Positions 23,987 to 32,130 of a DNA stretch of 36,870 nucleotides are shown here, piece after piece. The notes beneath the pieces were generated by a model. The model was given only the letters and a program-made list of their open reading frames with translations. It was not told the DNA's origin and searched no databases. Source of the stretch: Planctomycetota bacterium. Its GTDB lineage: Bacteria; Planctomycetota; Phycisphaerae; UBA1845; PWPN01. Where the stretch lies: assembly GCA_022711465.1 (NCBI GenBank), contig JAKLEZ010000044.1, positions 1-36,870 of the forward strand, written 5' to 3'. A program made the position numbers and the translations under genes. Every line of letters starts with the position of its first letter. The first letter of the stretch is position 1.

Positions 23987-25839
23987 ACGGCAACAGTGGA
24001 CCGTTCGAGGATATCCCAGGTGATGAAGTGGTCCGCAGGAATCGGTCGCAGCACCCGTCGCCCAACCAGGCTGTCAATACTCATGGGAGATATCCCATCA
24101 CCCGGGCGCTTGGTCGTCAGCATCGTCCGAGCGAGGATCTCGCCCACGGCGATGTCCCGGGCGGCCACAACGCTGGCTCGCGATACCCGACGCACCTCTC
24201 GCTGGGTCGCCGTTGGCTCGAGCTGCCCGTCGCCAAGGACGCGGGCGGCATCACGAACAGACCGGATGTACTCGGCCATGGCCTTAGGTTCGAGAGAGAA
24301 GGAGTGATCCGGCCCGGACCGCCTGCGATCGAGAGTCATGTGCTTCTCGATGACCTTGGCCCCGGCGGCCACAGCCAGCCCGCCAATGGTCAGCGACTCG
24401 GTGTGGTCGCTGAAGCCGCTGACGCAGTTGAACTCCCTCGCCAGTGTGCCAATCGCCGCCAGATTGGCCTCGCCCGGATCGGCGGGGTAGCTGCTGATGC
24501 AATGCAGCAGGGCGAGTGGACCGGCTTCACCCCGGCGAAGTCGCTCCACCGCGGCCGAGACCTCATGGAGGTCCGCCGCTCCGGTCGAGGCCAGAATCGG
24601 TAATCCAGAGGCCGCCGCCGCGTCCAGCAGGGGACCATTGACGATGTCGGTGGAGGCCAACTTCAGGGCCGGCACGCCGAGGGAAACGAGCAAGCCCAGA
24701 TCCGGAACAGAAAAAGGCGTGGCCAGAAACTGGATGCCCGACCTGCGGGCCAGCTCGGCCAATCCCTCGAACTCGTCATGCCGTAACTCCAGACGTTCAA
24801 GCATCTCGTATTGGGCGCAGCCTTCACCCGCGCGCCGCTGGTAATCGGCCGCCGGCGAAGTCCGTGTGACCAGGCGGTGGGCGGCGAACACCTGGAACTT
24901 GACCGCGTCAGCGCCGGCCTCGGCCGCCGCGGCGACCAACTCCCGGGCCGCTTGAATATCTCCGTCGTGGTTGACGCCAGCCTCTGCAATGACGAAGGCG
25001 GAACGGGGCGCCCCAACCAGGGTGTCGCCAATCCTGAACGCCGGGCAGGCTAGGTGTCCGGCACTCGCTTCACAAATCGGAGACCACGGGGCACTCGTGG
25101 TCGTCATGTCAGCTTCGATCGCCTGCTCGGGCCCGATCTCGCCGCGGGCCCGAATCATCGCCTCGGCCTGATAGAAATCCATGGCTGTATCGATGTCCAC
25201 GGAGTCCTCCGCCCGCTGCACGACGGCGCGTCGGTCGCGCCCGAAGAAGCCGTGCGGGTCACTCCGCGTCTGCGGATTGAAGAGCGAGCCCCGGGTGACT
25301 GCAATCACCGCACCGTCGTGATAGTAGACCGGTTCAAGATCCTGGCGGCGATGGATGCTGTTGGCTCTGAATTGCTCCATCCGATCCCCGTTTAGGCGGT
25401 GGAGCCAGTCGGGATGCTGCTTGGATACGGGGGCGACGGTTCGCACGGAATCACAACCAGTCTGAACCAGGTGATCGATGCAGCGGTCGATGATGCCGTC
25501 GGCGCGGACGGGAATATTGCCGTACAGGATGACCACGACATCAACCCCACAGCCCGACCGGCGCTCATACTGCTCAACCGCGTCCCGGACGACATCGTCG
25601 ACCCGGGCAGTGTCCACGGCCAGTTCTGGGGGGCGGTTCACTAACTCGATCCCCATAGAGCGCCCGATCGCCTGGGCACGCACCGAGTCGGTGGTCAGGA
25701 CAATGGCCCCGGCCCGCCGGCTCTTCTGAGCATGACCGATGGTGTAGGCGATCACCGGGCGACTGCAGAGCGGAAGGCAGCACTTGTCGGGCAAACCCTT
25801 GCTCCCCGCCCTGGCCATGATGACCGTGAGGGTGTTCAT
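23983..25839 (-). CDS. NeuA-NeuB fusion: CMP-nonulosonate cytidylyltransferase plus nonulosonate synthase
   Basis: The 618-residue protein joins two enzymes of sialic-type sugar synthesis. Residues 1-235 are a cytidylyltransferase, with MARAGSKGLPDK (8-19) binding CTP and DSVDIDTAMDFYQAE (212-226) holding metal-binding aspartates. Residues 236-268 are a linker. Residues 269-545 are a NeuB TIM barrel: FVIAEAGVNHDG, ATPF (373-376), SSYPA (449-453), SDHT (477-480), EKHMT (498-502) and GPDHSFS (509-515). Residues about 553-615 are the antifreeze-like SAF lid. NeuB condenses the NeuC product with phosphoenolpyruvate; NeuA activates the result as CMP-sugar. The ribosome site is weak. A GATAAT box (complement at 25913-25918) may drive the operon. 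The frame is uninterrupted across the junction, so this is a true fusion unless the assembly is wrong. Confidence 0.93.
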   Translation of the reverse strand: MNTLTVIMARAGSKGLPDKCCLPLCSRPVIAYTIGHAQKSRRAGAIVLTTDSVRAQAIGRSMGIELVNRPPELAVDTARVDDVVRDAVEQYERRSGCGVDVVVILYGNIPVRADGIIDRCIDHLVQTGCDSVRTVAPVSKQHPDWLHRLNGDRMEQFRANSIHRRQDLEPVYYHDGAVIAVTRGSLFNPQTRSDPHGFFGRDRRAVVQRAEDSVDIDTAMDFYQAEAMIRARGEIGPEQAIEADMTTTSAPWSPICEASAGHLACPAFRIGDTLVGAPRSAFVIAEAGVNHDGDIQAARELVAAAAEAGADAVKFQVFAAHRLVTRTSPAADYQRRAGEGCAQYEMLERLELRHDEFEGLAELARRSGIQFLATPFSVPDLGLLVSLGVPALKLASTDIVNGPLLDAAAASGLPILASTGAADLHEVSAAVERLRRGEAGPLALLHCISSYPADPGEANLAAIGTLAREFNCVSGFSDHTESLTIGGLAVAAGAKVIEKHMTLDRRRSGPDHSFSLEPKAMAEYIRSVRDAARVLGDGQLEPTATQREVRRVSRASVVAARDIAVGEILARTMLTTKRPGDGISPMSIDSLVGRRVLRPIPADHFITWDILERSTVAV

Positions 25840-26186
25840 TGGAAATAGATCGGCTCAGATGTGCGCGCGGCTTGAACCCGATTTGCGGCGATTGCTCAAC
25901 GCTCACTCGGGAATTATCTGAAACCGGCGGGTTGCACCTCACCGCCCCTCAGATTGATGACCCAGGCCATGGGCAGCGGTCGCTTCCTGCAACGCAGTAG
26001 CCGCTGTCTCTTGCCCGGCGAGGCGGCAGTCGCCTCGAGCCGACACTCCCAGTACGCGGCCGCGGATCAGCTGCTGAACGACTTCGAAACACCTGTCAGC
26101 CCGGGCGTCACCAACATCAGGGATGCACCCGGAACACCGCGAGTGAGGGGGACCACGCGGTGGCCGTTGGGGCCGGCTCCGGCCCG
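25840..26186. other. Intergenic stretch without a gene
   Basis: No convincing ORF is present. It holds a possible -10 (ATTATC, 25913-25918, minus strand) for the neu genes. It also holds a 7-bp hairpin CGAGGCG/CGCCTCG (26019-26037) without a T run, and a GGGCCG/CGGCCC hairpin (26170-26185) immediately after the stop of the next minus-strand gene. The last could aid termination or protect the transcript end. Confidence 0.5.
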
Positions 26187-26495
26187 CTATCGCGCTTTGG
26201 TGAGCTTGGCGCTCTCAGCCGTCACCACCACGGTGGAACCGCTGGGATCGCGAAGGCGAACCTTGACCCGCCCGAGGCGGCGGAGCTCGTCGCGTTCGAT
26301 TTCACGAGCAATGTAGACAATCTCCGCGGCAACCTTCTGTTCCCCTTTGAAGAACATGGACTGCAGCCGTTTCTTCACCGGCGTGGAGCAACGTCCCTTG
26401 TCGTCATCCCACTCCGACCATTCGGGTACCTCCATCGGCGCAACCACCCGCACCTTGGTACCTGCCGCCAGACTCTTGCCAGGGTCAATCGCCAT
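26187..26495 (-). CDS. Hypothetical 102-residue protein
   Basis: The product begins MAIDPGKSLAAGTKVRVVAP and is rich in charged residues and beta-strand formers, with no signal peptide or membrane helix. A Trp/acidic patch (PEWSEWDDDKGRC) is followed by a basic helix (VKKRLQSMFFKG). The composition is typical of a real cytoplasmic protein; the C-terminal third (RRLGRVKVRLRDPSGSTVVV) could form a small beta barrel, but no family is recognised. AGGAGG lies 12 bases before the ATG, farther than usual, and a perfect TATAAT on the same strand lies about 70 bases upstream. It is divergent from the uracil-DNA glycosylase gene. Confidence 0.65.
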   Translation of the reverse strand: MAIDPGKSLAAGTKVRVVAPMEVPEWSEWDDDKGRCSTPVKKRLQSMFFKGEQKVAAEIVYIAREIERDELRRLGRVKVRLRDPSGSTVVVTAESAKLTKAR

Positions 26496-26562
26496 CGCGA
26501 ATCACAACCTCCTCGGTATACATACTCCCCGATCTCTGGGCCAACCAACGGACGATCTCTCC

Positions 26563-26568
26563 ATTATA
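26563..26568 (-). promoter_or_regulatory. Consensus -10 box (TATAAT) for the 102-residue gene
   Basis: On the minus strand a perfect TATAAT lies about 68 bases before the ATG at 26495. A TTGACG is present but only 11 bases away, too close to act as its -35. Transcription would start near 26556. Confidence 0.45.
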
Positions 26569-26639
26569 CCGATTGTTCTCGTCAATGGCAGCGTCGGCAA
26601 CAGGTTGACGTCCCACCCTCGGTCGGTTAAACCCACGGT

Positions 26640-27506
26640 GTGAAGGACGTGCCCGATGACATGCTTCGCGGTTCGCTGGTCCGCCACCTGGAAACCGACC
26701 TCCTCCTCGGCGTCCGCGCCGTGCCGTTGTCGGTGCCGGCTCCGTCACGAAGCAGCCCGACAGCGACTCCGCCTCAACCGCAACATCCCGCCGACGGCAG
26801 AGCGTCAGTGACGAACCATGGAGCGACTCAGCGTGCCTCGGCGCCCGCGCCCCAGGGCGTGCCCCCGGAACTCCGACGGCAGGCCGGCCTCTCCGAGAAT
26901 GAGATCGCCCAACGGCGGGAGGCCCTTCGCCAACTGGATGAGCAGGAAGTGAAGCCCTGCACCAGATGCCACCTGTGCCGCACCCGAACCAAGACCGTCT
27001 TCGGCCAGGGTCATCCGGCCGCCCGGCTGGTGTTCGTCGGCGAGGCTCCGGGGCGTGACGAGGACCTCCAGGGTCTGGCCTTCGTGGGCAAGGCCGGCCA
27101 GCTGCTCAGCAGGATGATCGAAGCGATGGGACTGAGCCGCGACGACGTGTTCATCTGCAATACGCTGAAGTGTCGGCCACCCGAGAACCGAACCCCGGCG
27201 CCCGACGAGATAGCCGCCTGCTGGCCTTTTCTCGACCGGCAACTCCAGATCATCCAACCGGAGGTGATCGTGGCTCTCGGCAAGCCCGCCAGCCAGACCC
27301 TCCTTCGAACCACGGAGAGCATCGGGCGGCTCCGCGGCCTGTTCCATGACTATCACATCTCGGGAATGCCCATGGTTGGCAAGCCTACGCCGCTCATGCC
27401 TACCTTTCACCCTGCCTACCTCCTGAGGGATCCATCAGAGAAGGGCAAGGCGTGGAGCGACCTGAAGCAGGTCATGGCCCTTCTGGGTTTGCCGCTGCCC
27501 GCATGA
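26640..27506 (+). CDS. Family 4 uracil-DNA glycosylase (Fe-S)
   Basis: This enzyme removes uracil from DNA in base excision repair. The 288-residue protein has the family 4 motifs: GEAPGRDEDLQGLAFVGKAG (134-153), the loop ICNTLKCRPPENRTP (172-186), and the C-terminal HPAYLLR (257-263). Candidate 4Fe-4S ligands are Cys107, Cys110, Cys178 and Cys194, with Cys113 and Cys173 as extras. Residues 1-75 are a Pro/Ser/Thr-rich extension (APSRSSPTATPPQPQHP) that is not needed for the fold. The start is GTG with no clear ribosome site; ATG at codon 8 is an alternative. Some relatives are annotated as phage SPO1 DNA polymerase-related, which is the same family. Confidence 0.92.
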   Translation: MKDVPDDMLRGSLVRHLETDLLLGVRAVPLSVPAPSRSSPTATPPQPQHPADGRASVTNHGATQRASAPAPQGVPPELRRQAGLSENEIAQRREALRQLDEQEVKPCTRCHLCRTRTKTVFGQGHPAARLVFVGEAPGRDEDLQGLAFVGKAGQLLSRMIEAMGLSRDDVFICNTLKCRPPENRTPAPDEIAACWPFLDRQLQIIQPEVIVALGKPASQTLLRTTESIGRLRGLFHDYHISGMPMVGKPTPLMPTFHPAYLLRDPSEKGKAWSDLKQVMALLGLPLPA

Positions 27507-27554
27507 TCGCTGCCCGGACTCGTCGCAGGCTGGCAGGGAGAACGCGGTCGTGGC

Positions 27555-27878
27555 TCAGGCTGGAGCGACTCTGGCTCGCTGGCAGAGGGAGACGAAATCC
27601 TGGACCTGCTCGGTGACCTGGTTCACCGAACTGGCTGCCTTGGCGGACTGTTCCAGGGACGCCGCGGCTTGGCCAAGCACTTCGAATCCGTAGCCGCCGC
27701 TGGCGCCTTTGAGTTGATGGGCAAGACGCCGGAGGGTGTCAAGATCGTTCGCGTTCACCGCAGCCTCGATCGACTTGACCCGCTCAGGCAGGGCGTTGAC
27801 GAACTCCTGGATCAGCTCCACCATGTCGGGATCGTTGCCCAACGTGCTGAAAACCTCAGGCTGATCTGACGAGGACAT
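27555..27878 (-). CDS. Stand-alone Hpt (histidine phosphotransfer) domain protein
   Basis: The 107-residue protein is a single four-helix Hpt domain that relays phosphate between receiver domains in multistep phosphorelays. The phosphoacceptor is His54 in RRLAHQLKGASGGYG, the canonical H-x-L-K-G-S/A context. The first helix (MVELIQEFVNALPERVKSIE) and the last (VNQVTEQVQDFVSLCQ) complete the bundle. GGGAG lies about 6 bases before the ATG. No histidine kinase or response regulator is encoded nearby, so its partner is an unlinked hybrid kinase. Confidence 0.93.
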   Translation of the reverse strand: MSSSDQPEVFSTLGNDPDMVELIQEFVNALPERVKSIEAAVNANDLDTLRRLAHQLKGASGGYGFEVLGQAAASLEQSAKAASSVNQVTEQVQDFVSLCQRARVAPA

Positions 27879-28034
27879 TGTCGCTCCCTTCTCGCAGGTC
27901 GACCGGTGGCGAGTTCGCTCGCACCTCGTTACGTACCGCGTCTCTGTAGTGATATCGGATCAGAACAGCTCCCTGCTGAGCTATGCGCGGGAAGGTCTCG
28001 ATTTCGATCACTGGGAAACCCGGCTTATCGGACG

Positions 28035-28913
28035 CTACTTCCCGGCGTAATCGATGATGCGCGCAATCTCCGTACGCAGGTTCCGGCGCTCGACGATGAG
28101 ATCAATGAAGCCGTGCTCGAGCATGAACTCCGCAGACTGGAAGCCCTCGGGCAGCAGGGCTTTGATCGTGTTTTCGATCACCCGCGGCCCGGCAAAGCCG
28201 ATCATCGCCCCCGGTTCCGCGATGTGAATGTCGCCCAGCGAGGCAAAGCTGGCGGCTACCCCCGCCGTGGTGGGGTCCGACATGACCACGATGTAAAGGC
28301 CACCGGCATCGTCCAGTTGGGCGACGGCCGCCGAAGTCTTGGCCATTTGTACCAACGACACCATGCCTTCCTGCATCCGAGCCCCGCCCGAGGCGGTCAC
28401 GATCACAAACGGGATGTTCTCGTCGGCCGCTCGCTCGATGGCCGATGTGATCTTCTCGCCAACCACGGCTCCCATCGAGGCCATGATGAAGAAGGGGTCC
28501 ATGGCCGCGAGAACGACCGGGCGGCCGCGAATGAAGGCCCGACCAACAATGACCGCCTCCGGCTCACCGGTCTTGGCCTGAACCTCACGAAGCCGGTCCT
28601 TGTACCCGATGCGATCCTTGAAGTTGAGCGGGTTGGTCGAGACCAGGTCCTTCAGGAATTCCTCAAACGTGTCAGGATCGACCAGCTGCTGAATCCGGGT
28701 GCGGGCAGAAATGCGATGGTGGTAGCCGCACTCCGGACAGACGTGCAGCGATTCCTCAAGAGCCTTCTGGTACACCGTTGCCTGGCAGGAAGGGCACTGG
28801 GTCCACATCCCCTTCGGGACGTCCACTCGGTCCTGCGGCCCGGTCGATGAGCTGCTGCTCGGAGTCGTGGTCGGTTGCTCGCCTGCCAACGTTCGGGTCT
28901 CCACCTGCCTCAT
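28035..28913 (-). CDS. accD: Acetyl-CoA carboxylase carboxyltransferase beta subunit
   Basis: AccD, with AccA, transfers the carboxyl group from biotin to acetyl-CoA to make malonyl-CoA for fatty acid synthesis. With ATG at 28913 the protein has 292 residues, the usual size. It shows the N-terminal C4 zinc finger (Cys40, Cys43, Cys59, Cys62), then the crotonase-like core with GRAFIRGRPVVLAAMDPFFI, ASGGARMQEGMVSLVQMAK, and SDPTTAGVAASFASLGDIHI with AEPGAMIGFAGPRVIE. The frame is open further upstream (to 29057), but that part is atypical for AccD. A Ser/Thr-rich linker (about residues 12-24) precedes the zinc finger. No accA is in the window. It is divergent from guaA. Confidence 0.93.
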   Translation of the reverse strand: MRQVETRTLAGEQPTTTPSSSSSTGPQDRVDVPKGMWTQCPSCQATVYQKALEESLHVCPECGYHHRISARTRIQQLVDPDTFEEFLKDLVSTNPLNFKDRIGYKDRLREVQAKTGEPEAVIVGRAFIRGRPVVLAAMDPFFIMASMGAVVGEKITSAIERAADENIPFVIVTASGGARMQEGMVSLVQMAKTSAAVAQLDDAGGLYIVVMSDPTTAGVAASFASLGDIHIAEPGAMIGFAGPRVIENTIKALLPEGFQSAEFMLEHGFIDLIVERRNLRTEIARIIDYAGK

Positions 28914-29073
28914 TCCAGGGAACGACCGGACTCTGCATGCACGACGACCTTCGGGCACGCCGGCACCCGGCCACGGGATGCCGACTATTATCTCCGAACC
29001 CGCCTCAGGGTCAACCAAGGATCGTGATGAGACCAAGCCCGACGCCGCGGCCGGCACCCGCGGTCGCCCCGGC

Positions 29074-29103
29074 TGGCAGAGTTCACCGGGACATGTTTAT
29101 AAT
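29074..29103 (+). promoter_or_regulatory. guaA promoter giving a leaderless or near-leaderless transcript
   Basis: A perfect TATAAT (29098-29103) lies only 6 bases before the guaA ATG. A weak -35, TGGCAG, lies 18 bases further up. The predicted first base of the RNA is the A of the start codon or within a base or two of it, and no Shine-Dalgarno sequence is present (the bases before the ATG are TTCCTCC). Confidence 0.55.
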
Positions 29104-29109
29104 TCCTCC

Positions 29110-30657
29110 ATGAAAGAGACCGTCGCCATTCTCGACTTCGGTAGCCAGTACGCACAACTCATCGCCCGGCGAGTGCGAGAGAACCGCGTCTTCAGCACCT
29201 TGGTGTCACCGGCCATCACCCCCGCCGAACTGCGAGCGATGAACGCCGTCGGGCTGATCTTCTCCGGCGGTCCCGCCAGCGTGTATCAAAAGGGCGCCCC
29301 CCAATGTGACGCCGCACTTCTGGAAATGGGACTGCCGGTGCTGGCCATCTGCTACGGAATGCAGGCGAGCTGCCGCCTCCTGGGCGCCCGGGTCGATGCC
29401 GCTCCAGCCCGGGAGTACGGCCGCGTTCGGCTCGATGTCGTCGATCCCAATAGCCTTATGGCGAACATCCCCGCCCGCACCAACGTCTGGATGAGCCACG
29501 GCGACATGGTCCAGACGCTCCCGAAGGACTTCGTCCCGCTCGCCAAGACACCCAGCTGTCCGATCGCCGCCGTTCGGCACAGAGCCCGCCCGATCTTCGG
29601 CGTGCAATTCCACCCCGAGGTCACCCACACGCCCTGCGGGGGCCAGATCCTCCGCAACTTCTTGTATGAGATCTGCGGATGCAAGGGGCTTTGGGAGGTC
29701 GGCAATTTCCTGACCGAGGCGATATCGGCCATTCGCCAAAGGGTCAGTCCAAGCGACCGGGTGATCTGCGGCCTGTCCGGCGGCGTGGATAGCAGTGTCA
29801 CCGCTGCCATGCTGAATGAGGCGATCGGAGACCGGTTGGTCTGCATCTTCGTCGACAACGGCGTGCTGCGCAAGAACGAGGTCGCACTGGTTGAATCGAC
29901 TTTCCGCGACCATTTCAGGATCGACCTGCGCGTGGTCCACGCCGCGGAGAACTTCCTAGCCCAGCTGGCCGGCGTGACCGAACCGCAGGAGAAGCGACGA
30001 CGGATCGGACACGAGTTCATCAGGGTGTTCAGCGCCCAGGCGAAGGCCATCCCCAATGCCCGGTTCCTGGCCCAGGGGACGCTCTATCCCGATGTCATCG
30101 AGTCCGGACAGGGATACAGCGGCCATGCGGCCAACATCAAGCTGCACCACAACGTGGGCGGTCTGCCCAAGGACCTCGGCTTCGAGCTGATCGAGCCGCT
30201 TCGCGAACTGTTCAAGGATGAGGTCAGGCGGGCGGGCGAGCACCTCGGACTGCCCGACGAGATCGTGTGGCGACATCCGTTCCCGGGCCCCGGCCTGGCG
30301 GTCCGGATCATGGGCGAAGTCACCGCCCAACGCGTCGCCCTCCTCCAGGAGGTCGACGACATCGTCATCGAGGAAATCCGGGCCGCCGATTGGTACCGCA
30401 AGATCGGGCAGGCCTTCGCCACCCTCGTGCCGGTTAGCACCGTCGGCGTCATGGGCGACGGGCGGAGCTATGAGGGACAGCACCTGGTGGCCCTGCGTTT
30501 CGTCGAAACAACCGACTTCATGACCGCCGATTGGGTGCGGATCGACCATGAGGTTCTGGCCCGCATCTCCAGCCGCATCATGAACGAGGTGCCCGGCGTG
30601 AACCGCGTGGTCTACGACGTGTCGAGCAAGCCGCCCGCCACAATCGAGTGGGAGTAA
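29110..30657 (+). CDS. guaA: GMP synthase (glutamine-hydrolysing)
   Basis: GuaA converts XMP to GMP using ATP and glutamine-derived ammonia. The 515-residue protein has an N-terminal class I glutamine amidotransferase domain with SGGPASV, the nucleophile Cys81 in LAICYGMQ, and His168/Glu170 in VQFHPEVTHT. The ATP-pyrophosphatase domain follows with the P-loop LSGGVDSS (222-229), then the dimerisation domain ending with the conserved KPPATIEWE. The frame is open upstream to 28867, but MKETVAILDFGSQYAQLIA is the normal beginning of the family and follows a consensus -10 box. The upstream region overlaps the divergent accD start. It is a single-gene unit. Confidence 0.97.
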   Translation: MKETVAILDFGSQYAQLIARRVRENRVFSTLVSPAITPAELRAMNAVGLIFSGGPASVYQKGAPQCDAALLEMGLPVLAICYGMQASCRLLGARVDAAPAREYGRVRLDVVDPNSLMANIPARTNVWMSHGDMVQTLPKDFVPLAKTPSCPIAAVRHRARPIFGVQFHPEVTHTPCGGQILRNFLYEICGCKGLWEVGNFLTEAISAIRQRVSPSDRVICGLSGGVDSSVTAAMLNEAIGDRLVCIFVDNGVLRKNEVALVESTFRDHFRIDLRVVHAAENFLAQLAGVTEPQEKRRRIGHEFIRVFSAQAKAIPNARFLAQGTLYPDVIESGQGYSGHAANIKLHHNVGGLPKDLGFELIEPLRELFKDEVRRAGEHLGLPDEIVWRHPFPGPGLAVRIMGEVTAQRVALLQEVDDIVIEEIRAADWYRKIGQAFATLVPVSTVGVMGDGRSYEGQHLVALRFVETTDFMTADWVRIDHEVLARISSRIMNEVPGVNRVVYDVSSKPPATIEWE

Positions 30658-30821
30658 CGCGGCCTCGGTCGGCAGTCGGTGTTGAGCGGCCAGCCTGCTG
30701 GCTGTGTCGACCACGGCAATAGCCATTCGTCGTGCGTTCTCCTCTCTCCACCAGGCATACCGGACCCTCCCGCACCTCAACGACATCCGGCCGCACCGTG
30801 GCGACTGCCGGGAGTCCGCCG

Positions 30822-31241
30822 TTACTCCCCGATGATCTTGACCAAAACGCGCTTCTTGCGTCCACCGTCGAACTCGGCATAGTAGATCTGCTCCCATGGC
30901 CCGAAGTCCAGCTTGCCGTCGGAGATCGCGACCACAACCTCGCGGCCCATGACCTGCCGCTTGAGATGGGCGTCTCCGTTGTCCTCGCCGGTGGCGTTGT
31001 GCCGGTACTGGGAAGTCGGCTCGTGAGGAGCGAGCCTCTCGAGCCAATCGTCATAGTCGGCCAGCAGGCCGGGCTCCGCATCGTTGATGTACACGCTGGC
31101 GGTGATGTGCATCGCGTTGACCAGCGCCAGTCCCTCGCGGACGCCGCTTTCCTGCACCGCGTCCTCAATCTCCGAGGTGATGTTCACATAGTCCCGGCGG
31201 TTCGCAGTCTTGAGCCAGAGTTCCTTGCGGTAGGATTTCAT
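30822..31241 (-). CDS. YjbQ / UPF0047 family protein
   Basis: The 139-residue product is a full-length YjbQ family member, a small trimeric fold annotated as a secondary thiamine-phosphate synthase on the basis of weak activity in E. coli. Family hallmarks are ITSEIEDAVQESGVREGLAL, the metal-binding MHITASVYIND, HNATGEDNGDAHLKRQVMG, and the C-terminal DFGPWEQIYYAEFDGGRKKR. AGGAGG lies 7 bases before the ATG. It is 90 bases downstream of the SDR gene on the same strand, so co-transcription is possible. Its cellular role in most bacteria is not settled. Confidence 0.93.
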   Translation of the reverse strand: MKSYRKELWLKTANRRDYVNITSEIEDAVQESGVREGLALVNAMHITASVYINDAEPGLLADYDDWLERLAPHEPTSQYRHNATGEDNGDAHLKRQVMGREVVVAISDGKLDFGPWEQIYYAEFDGGRKKRVLVKIIGE

Positions 31242-31331
31242 TCTCAGGCCTCCTTTGCAGAAGGGCGGTCGGCGGCCAGCTGTACGACAAGGACAGGCAG
31301 CAATAGAGAACCGATCGCTGATCGTGGCTCC

Positions 31332-32033
31332 TCACTTCCTGACATACAAGGTCTGTCCGGTCATGTGCCTGCAGCGATCATCCAGCAGCCACTCAACCGC
31401 TCCCGCAATGTCATCGGGCTGCAGAGTCTGGGCGGCAGGGAAACCCGGGAAGTTCTTCCGCAACAGCTCCGTTTCGACCGCGCCTGGTCCCACGGCAAAG
31501 ACCTTGATGCCGACCTTCTTTCCCTCGCCGGCTAGGGCCTGGGTGAAGACGTTGACCCACGCCTTCGTCGCTCCGTAGACGGCAAACCCCGGAAACGGGT
31601 CGGTGGCCGCCATACTCGAGAGATTGATGATCGTGCCCTGCGACCGCGAGAGAGCCTTCCAGGCCGCCCGGCAGGCATAGACCACCGCGCTCACATTCAC
31701 CGCGAGCGCGGTGGCCAACATGTCGTCGGTCGTCTTCTCGATGCTCGCCAGCGGGGCGGTACCGGCGTTATTCACCAGGACATCGATCGAGCCGAACGCT
31801 TGCTCACAGTGAGCGATAAGGGCATCTACCTGTCCGGACTGGGTGACGTCGGCCTCATGCACGATGCAGCGACAAGCGTCATCCGTCGCAAGTCTGGCGG
31901 TCTCGGCCAGATCGCTCTGCGTCCGGGCAACCATCATGATGTTCGCGCCTTGGCGGGCCAGCCGCAGCGTGATCGCACGGCCAATCCCTCGACCCGCGCC
32001 GGTCACAATACACACCTTGCCGCGAAGGGACAC
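31332..32033 (-). CDS. SDR family NAD(P)-dependent oxidoreductase
   Basis: The 233-residue protein is a classical short-chain dehydrogenase/reductase. It has the cofactor motif TGAGRGIG (11-18), NNAG (88-91), the catalytic Ser139 or Ser140 in INLSSMA, and Tyr153/Lys157 in YGATK. An Arg at the end of the second strand (MVARTQSDL) favours NADP(H). The GTG start at 32033 was chosen because AGGAGGAGG lies 6 bases upstream; a longer frame to 32111 lacks such a site. The overall pattern (LAVNVSAVVYACRAAWKAL, VGPGAVETELLR) resembles 3-ketoacyl-ACP reductase-like enzymes, but the substrate is not determinable. Confidence 0.9.
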   Translation of the reverse strand: MSLRGKVCIVTGAGRGIGRAITLRLARQGANIMMVARTQSDLAETARLATDDACRCIVHEADVTQSGQVDALIAHCEQAFGSIDVLVNNAGTAPLASIEKTTDDMLATALAVNVSAVVYACRAAWKALSRSQGTIINLSSMAATDPFPGFAVYGATKAWVNVFTQALAGEGKKVGIKVFAVGPGAVETELLRKNFPGFPAAQTLQPDDIAGAVEWLLDDRCRHMTGQTLYVRK

Positions 32034-32130
32034 CGAAGCCTCCTCCTGAATTCGGCCGCCGCGGGCATCGAACGGGCAGCTTGTCAATCGACGAAAGGAC
32101 CAAGTGCCCATTCAAGGCCCCGAAATCACC

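Noticed and set aside
26019..26037. CGAGGCG/CGCCTCG hairpin as an intrinsic terminator
   Set aside because: No T run on either strand and no gene end close enough to use it.
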